DNA of 10,032 nucleotides. Origin: Acidobacteriota bacterium (GTDB taxonomy: Bacteria; Acidobacteriota; Vicinamibacteria; Vicinamibacterales; SCN-69-37). Made by a program: the position numbers and the translations under genes. Below the pieces are notes generated by a model. The model saw nothing but the letters and a program-made list of their open reading frames with translations, did not search any database and had not been told where the DNA came from. The stretch lies in the NCBI GenBank assembly GCA_024653875.1, contig JANLHE010000413.1, positions 1-10,032 on the forward strand, written 5' to 3'. Below are positions 6,417 to 10,032 of this stretch, in pieces (positions within the stretch are counted from its first letter, which is position 1; every line of letters begins with the position of its first letter).

Positions 6417-7840
6417 GTGCCTCGGTGAGCGCCTTCGTCCTGACGGCCGGCCTGGTGGCGGAAGCGACCGGGGGACACCTTGTGTCCGGCGATCCGGGCC
6501 GGATCTTCGACCGCGTCGTGATCGACAGCCGGACGATCATCGCCGCGCCCGTGTCCGCGCACACGCCGGGGACGCTGTTCGTGGCGCTGCGCGGCGAGGC
6601 GAGCGATGGCCACGCGTTTTTGCCCGATGCCATCGCGCGCGGCGTGGCCGGCGTGCTCGTGTCGTCGCCGCCGCTCGAGCCGGGTCACGCCGCGGTGATC
6701 GTGGTGCCCGACCCGCTGGCCGCGCTGCAGCGGCTGGGGCGCGAGGTGCGCCGGCGCTCGGGCGCGACGGTGGTGGCGATCACCGGCAGCGCCGGCAAGA
6801 CCACGACCAAAGAGGCCGTCGCCAGGTGCCTGGCGCCGCGCTATCGCGTGTTCCGCAACGAGGGCAACCTCAACAACCACATCGGACTGCCGCTGTCCCT
6901 GCTGGAGCTGCGCCATGGACCCGACGTGGCGGTGGTCGAGCTGGGCATGAACCACGCCCGCGAGATCAGCGAGCTGGTGGCGCTGGCGTCGCCGGATGTG
7001 CGCGTGTGGATCAACGTGGGCAACGCGCACATCGGGCACTTCGGCAGCCTCGAGGCGATTGCCGACGCGAAGGCGGAGATTCTCGACGGGGCCACGGCGG
7101 CCACCGTGGTGGTGGCCAACGCCGACGATCCCCTCGTCATGCGGCACGTGCGGCGGTGTCCGGCCAGGGTGCGGACGTTCGGCGTGGACGCGCGCGCCGA
7201 TGTGCAGGCGATGCGCGTGGAGGATCACGGGTTCGACGGCATCAGCGCCGAGGTGTCCACGCCGTGGGGGCCACTCGCCCTGTCGCTGGCGCTGGCCGGC
7301 CGCCCGAACCTGCTGAACGTGCTTGCCGCGGCGACCGTCGCGCTCGAACTGGGTGTGCCGGCCGCCGATGTGTCGCGCGCCGCGGCGGGCCTCACCGCCG
7401 TGGACCGCCGTGGCGCCCTGATCACGCTGGCCAACGGCGCGCGCCTGGTGGACGACTCCTACAATGCCAGTCCCGCGGCCGTCCGCGTGATGCTGGCCAC
7501 CCTGGCCGCGACCCGGACCGGCGGCCGCCGCATCGCGGTGCTGGGCGAGATGCTGGAACTGGGTGACGCCGCCAAGGCGCTGCATGCGGACACGGGACGC
7601 GCGGCGGCCGAGGCCGGCGTGGATCTGCTGGTGGCCATTGGCGGCCCGGCCGCGGACGGGCTCGTCGAGGGCGCGCGCCAGGCCGGCCTCGACGCGGCGC
7701 GCATCCTGCGGTTTGCCGACAGCGCGTCGGCCGCCGGCCCTGTGGCCGCGCTGGTGCGCGCCGGCGATCTGGTGCTGGTCAAGGGATCGAACGGCACCAG
7801 GACCAACCTCGTCGCGAACCGACTGCGGGAGGTGGCCTGA
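6413..7840 (+). CDS. murF: MurF, UDP-MurNAc-tripeptide--D-Ala-D-Ala ligase
   Basis: MurF finishes the cytoplasmic stem peptide by adding D-Ala-D-Ala. The 475-residue protein has a MurF N-terminal domain with VIDSRTI (36-42) and PGTLFVALRGEASDGHAF (52-69), the P-loop TGSAGKTTTK (124-133), RNEGNLNNHIGLPLSLL (148-164), ELGMNHAREI (176-185), NAHIGHFGS (204-212) with the conserved lysine K220, the asparagine pair N299/N302, DDSYNASP (347-354), GEMLELG (378-384) and KGSNGTR (457-463). The GTG start overlaps the murE stop (GTGA) and has no visible Shine-Dalgarno sequence, so initiation probably depends on coupling to murE. A second in-frame GTG at 6425 is possible but no better placed. The stop shares one base with the mraY ATG (TGATG). 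Confidence 0.97.
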   Translation: MSASVSAFVLTAGLVAEATGGHLVSGDPGRIFDRVVIDSRTIIAAPVSAHTPGTLFVALRGEASDGHAFLPDAIARGVAGVLVSSPPLEPGHAAVIVVPDPLAALQRLGREVRRRSGATVVAITGSAGKTTTKEAVARCLAPRYRVFRNEGNLNNHIGLPLSLLELRHGPDVAVVELGMNHAREISELVALASPDVRVWINVGNAHIGHFGSLEAIADAKAEILDGATAATVVVANADDPLVMRHVRRCPARVRTFGVDARADVQAMRVEDHGFDGISAEVSTPWGPLALSLALAGRPNLLNVLAAATVALELGVPAADVSRAAAGLTAVDRRGALITLANGARLVDDSYNASPAAVRVMLATLAATRTGGRRIAVLGEMLELGDAAKALHADTGRAAAEAGVDLLVAIGGPAADGLVEGARQAGLDAARILRFADSASAAGPVAALVRAGDLVLVKGSNGTRTNLVANRLREVA

Positions 7841-8919
7841 TGTTGTTCCATCTCCTCCACGAACAGTTCGGCCTCAACGTCGTGCGGTACATCACCTTCC
7901 GCACCGCGGCGGCCAGTCTGACGGCGCTGGCGATCAGCCTGCTGCTGGGGCCCTGGATGATCCGGCGCCTGCGCGAGTTTCAGATCGGCCAGGTGGTGCG
8001 CCAGGACGGCCCGGCAAGCCACAAGTCCAAGTCCGGCACGCCGACCATGGGCGGGCTGCTGATCCTGACGGCGGTGTTCGTGCCCACGCTGCTGTGGGCC
8101 GACCTGACCAACGCGTTCGTCTGGATCGCGGTGCTGGCGACCGCGGCGTTCGGCGTGATTGGATTCGTGGACGACTACCTGAAGGTGGCGCGCCGCAGCC
8201 ACCACGGCCTGTTCGCGCGCTACAAGATGCTGGCCCAGATCGGCGTGGGCCTGGCGGTTGGCGCGGCGCTGCTGGTGCTCTCCGACCTTGACCCCGCGCA
8301 ATACCACACGCGGCTGATGATTCCGTTCTTCAAACAGTGGGCGCCCGACCTGGGATGGGTGTACGTCCTGTTTGCGATGTTCGTCCTGGTCAGCGCCACC
8401 AATACCGTGAACCTCACCGACGGACTCGACGGACTCGCGATCTCCACGTTCGCCGTGTCGGCGGCGACGTTCACGGCGTTTACCTACGTGACCGGCCATC
8501 GTGGGATGGCCGAGTACCTGCTGATCCCCCCGTCGGCCATTGCCGGCGAACTGACGATCTTCTGCGGCACGCTGGTGGGCGCCAGCCTGGGCTTCCTGTG
8601 GTGGAATTCCCATCCGGCCGACATCTTCATGGGCGATGTCGGCTCGCTCGCGCTGGGCGGGGCGCTCGGCACCGTCGCCGTCCTCATCAAGCAGGAACTG
8701 CTGCTCCCGATTGTCGGCGGTGTGTTCGTGATGGAAGGGCTCTCCGTCATTCTGCAGGTCGGGTCGTTCAAGCTGCGCGGCAAGCGGATCTTCAAGATGG
8801 CGCCGCTCCATCATCACTTCGAGCTCATCGGCTGGGCGGAACCCAAGGTGATCACGCGATTCCTGATTCTCGCCATCATCTTCGCGCTCTTGAGTCTGCT
8901 GACGTTGAAGTTGAGGTGA
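7840..8919 (+). CDS. mraY: MraY, phospho-MurNAc-pentapeptide translocase (lipid I synthase)
   Basis: MraY is the polytopic inner-membrane enzyme that transfers phospho-MurNAc-pentapeptide from UDP to undecaprenyl phosphate, making lipid I. At 359 residues it has normal length and about ten hydrophobic segments. Catalytic marks are complete: SKSGTPTMGG (63-72), the FVDDYLK loop (109-115) with D111 and D112, NLTDGLDGLA (191-200) with D194 and D197, FMGDVGS (263-269) with D266, and the MraY histidine signature PLHHHFE (322-328), which separates it from WecA-type enzymes. GGGAGG (7827-7832) lies seven bases before the ATG, and the start overlaps the murF stop by one base. Its place between murF and murD is the standard dcw order. 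Confidence 0.98.
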   Translation: MLFHLLHEQFGLNVVRYITFRTAAASLTALAISLLLGPWMIRRLREFQIGQVVRQDGPASHKSKSGTPTMGGLLILTAVFVPTLLWADLTNAFVWIAVLATAAFGVIGFVDDYLKVARRSHHGLFARYKMLAQIGVGLAVGAALLVLSDLDPAQYHTRLMIPFFKQWAPDLGWVYVLFAMFVLVSATNTVNLTDGLDGLAISTFAVSAATFTAFTYVTGHRGMAEYLLIPPSAIAGELTIFCGTLVGASLGFLWWNSHPADIFMGDVGSLALGGALGTVAVLIKQELLLPIVGGVFVMEGLSVILQVGSFKLRGKRIFKMAPLHHHFELIGWAEPKVITRFLILAIIFALLSLLTLKLR

Positions 8920-8927
8920 TGGCAATG
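8913..8927 (+). promoter_or_regulatory. Ribosome binding site that selects the murD start
   Basis: GAGGTG (8913-8918) is a six-base anti-Shine-Dalgarno match formed by the last codons of mraY. It lies six bases before the ATG at 8925 but directly against the ATG at 8919, so the second ATG is the better start. Using 8919 would add only two residues (Met-Ala). Confidence 0.6.
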
Positions 8928-10032
8928 GACTTCACCGTAACGAACCTCAACGTGACCGTGGTGGGCGCCGCCCTCAGCGGACTGGCCGCGGTGGACCTGC
9001 TGCTGGCGCGCGGCGCGCGCGTGACGCTGGCCGACGCGGCACCGGCGCTGGCCGTGGCCGACGCGGTGCGCGCCCGGGGCGTGCAGGTGCAGCTTGGCCC
9101 CCACACGGCGGACCAGTTCTCCGGCGCCGGCCTGCTGGTGGTCAGTCCCGGCGTCCCGCTCGAACAGGCGGCGTTCGTGAACGCCCGCCGGGCCGGCGTG
9201 CCGATCATCGGGGAACTGGAACTGGCCGCGCGCTGGCTGCGCGGGCGGGTGATTGCGATCACCGGCACCAAAGGCAAGTCCACCACCACGACGCTGGCCT
9301 CGCGCATGCTGATCGAGGCGGGGTGTGACGCGCCGGCCGGCGGCAACATCGGCGCGCCGCTCGCCGCGCAGGTGGACGCGTCCACCGCCCGGACCCGGCA
9401 CGTCGTGGAAGCCAGCAGCTTCCAGTTGGCGACGATCGACACATTCCACCCGTGGATCGCGGTCCTGTTGAACCTCTCGCCCGATCACCTCGACCGCCAC
9501 GGGACGGTGGAGGCGTACGCCTCCGCCAAGGGCCGTATCTTCATGAACCAGACCGCGCAGGACTGGGCCGTGGTCAACGCCGATGATCCGGCGGCGCTGG
9601 CGCTGGCGCGGGGCGCGCGCGCGCGCCGCTTCGACTACTCGCTCGACGGCACCCTTGCCGACGGCGTCACCGTGGAGCGCGGCGTCATCGTGCGGCGCTC
9701 GGGCGGCGTCAGCGTGCCGCTGGTGCCGCTGGAATCGGTGCAGGTGCCGGGCCGCCACTTGCTGAGCGACGTGCTGGCGGCGACGGCGGTGGCGTGCCTG
9801 GCCGGCGTGCCGGCGGACGCGATGCGGCGCGCCGTCGAAGGTTTTCACGGCCTGGCCCATGCGCTCGAACGGGTGGCCGTCATCGACGGCGTCACCTACA
9901 TCAACGATTCCAAGGCCACCAACATCGCCTCGGCCCGCAAGGCCATCGAGAGCTTCCCCGGCGGCGTGGTGGTGATCCTCGGCGGCAGGTTCAAGGGCGG
10001 CCGTTTCGAGGACCTGCGGGACGTGGTGGCTG
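8925..10032 (+). CDS. murD: MurD, UDP-MurNAc-L-Ala--D-Glu ligase, 3' end cut by window edge
   Basis: The first 369 residues of MurD, the cytoplasmic ATP-dependent ligase that adds D-glutamate to UDP-MurNAc-L-alanine. Seen: an N-terminal Rossmann-like domain with VVGAALSGLA (12-21) and SPGVPL (74-79), the P-loop TGTKGKSTTT (113-122), GGNIG (139-143), E162 in EASSFQL, SPDHLDRHG (185-193), the probably carbamylated K202, and INDSKATN (326-333) with D328. Perhaps 80-90 residues are missing. Odd points: the usual HN-x2-N motif reads HLLSD (278-282), and the usual H-R pair before L-E reads HALE (312-315), so two asparagines and an arginine normally invariant in Mur ligases are replaced. Most other signatures and the place after mraY are standard, so this is probably the working MurD. 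The start at 8925 was chosen over 8919 from Shine-Dalgarno spacing. Confidence 0.92.
   Translation, partial: MDFTVTNLNVTVVGAALSGLAAVDLLLARGARVTLADAAPALAVADAVRARGVQVQLGPHTADQFSGAGLLVVSPGVPLEQAAFVNARRAGVPIIGELELAARWLRGRVIAITGTKGKSTTTTLASRMLIEAGCDAPAGGNIGAPLAAQVDASTARTRHVVEASSFQLATIDTFHPWIAVLLNLSPDHLDRHGTVEAYASAKGRIFMNQTAQDWAVVNADDPAALALARGARARRFDYSLDGTLADGVTVERGVIVRRSGGVSVPLVPLESVQVPGRHLLSDVLAATAVACLAGVPADAMRRAVEGFHGLAHALERVAVIDGVTYINDSKATNIASARKAIESFPGGVVVILGGRFKGGRFEDLRDVVA

Noticed and set aside
2740..8925. Very long open frames on the minus strand opposite ftsI, murE, murF and mraY (about 420 to 710 codons)
   Set aside because: They are Arg/His/Gln/Ala-rich shadows created by high GC and the codon bias of the genes opposite, with no recognisable domains, and each covers a plus-strand gene with complete catalytic motifs.
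9613..9626. Alternating GC tract of 14 bp with Z-DNA potential
   Set aside because: It lies inside murD encoding an Ala/Arg stretch, and such tracts are expected by chance at this GC content.
1..10032. Mobile elements, CRISPR arrays, tRNA/rRNA genes, or a novel system
   Set aside because: No transposase or integrase motifs, spaced direct-repeat arrays, terminal inverted repeats or structured RNA signatures were seen; apart from the glycosyltransferase the content is conserved dcw genes.

Overview
The window holds the front half of a division and cell wall (dcw) cluster from a GC-rich bacterium. It is read left to right, with an unrelated glycosyltransferase gene pointing away from it at the left edge. 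The plus-strand order is mraZ, rsmH (mraW), an ftsL-like gene, ftsI, murE, murF, mraY and murD, with murD cut by the right edge. MurE carries the DNPR signature of meso-diaminopimelate enzymes, so the wall is probably the Gram-negative A1-gamma type. High GC, this gene order, the short basic FtsL and the PASTA-tailed FtsI suggest Acidobacteriota, perhaps a Vicinamibacteria-like lineage. That placement is inference, not shown by a marker gene.

Layout: 1-835 (minus) is a 5'-complete, 3'-truncated GT4 glycosyltransferase. Positions 836-1019 form the only sizeable intergenic region. It holds an 8+8 bp palindrome (918-937), a textbook sigma-70-type promoter (TTGACA, 17 bp, TACTAT; 955-983) and three TGGA direct repeats at an exact 10-bp period (989-1012) just before the GTG of mraZ. 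These repeats have the layout of a MraZ autoregulatory operator. From 1020 to the right edge the genes are packed almost without gaps. Junctions are CTGA (mraZ/rsmH), ATGA (rsmH/ftsL), a 42-nt gap (ftsL/ftsI), ATGA (ftsI/murE), GTGA (murE/murF), TGATG (murF/mraY) and a few bases (mraY/murD). This points to one transcript with translational coupling.

Together the genes make and use the peptidoglycan precursor. MurD, MurE and MurF add D-Glu, meso-DAP and D-Ala-D-Ala to UDP-MurNAc. MraY moves the pentapeptide onto undecaprenyl phosphate, and FtsI cross-links the product at the septum with FtsL as a divisome scaffold. RsmH methylates 16S rRNA, and MraZ probably controls the operon.

I see no mobile element, CRISPR array, RNA gene or new defence-type system. 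Most of the window is ordinary core genome. The points worth a second look are the MraZ-type operator, the unexplained palindrome, the apparent CTG start of rsmH, and a MurD that lacks several residues normally invariant in Mur ligases although MurE and MurF next to it keep the matching asparagines.
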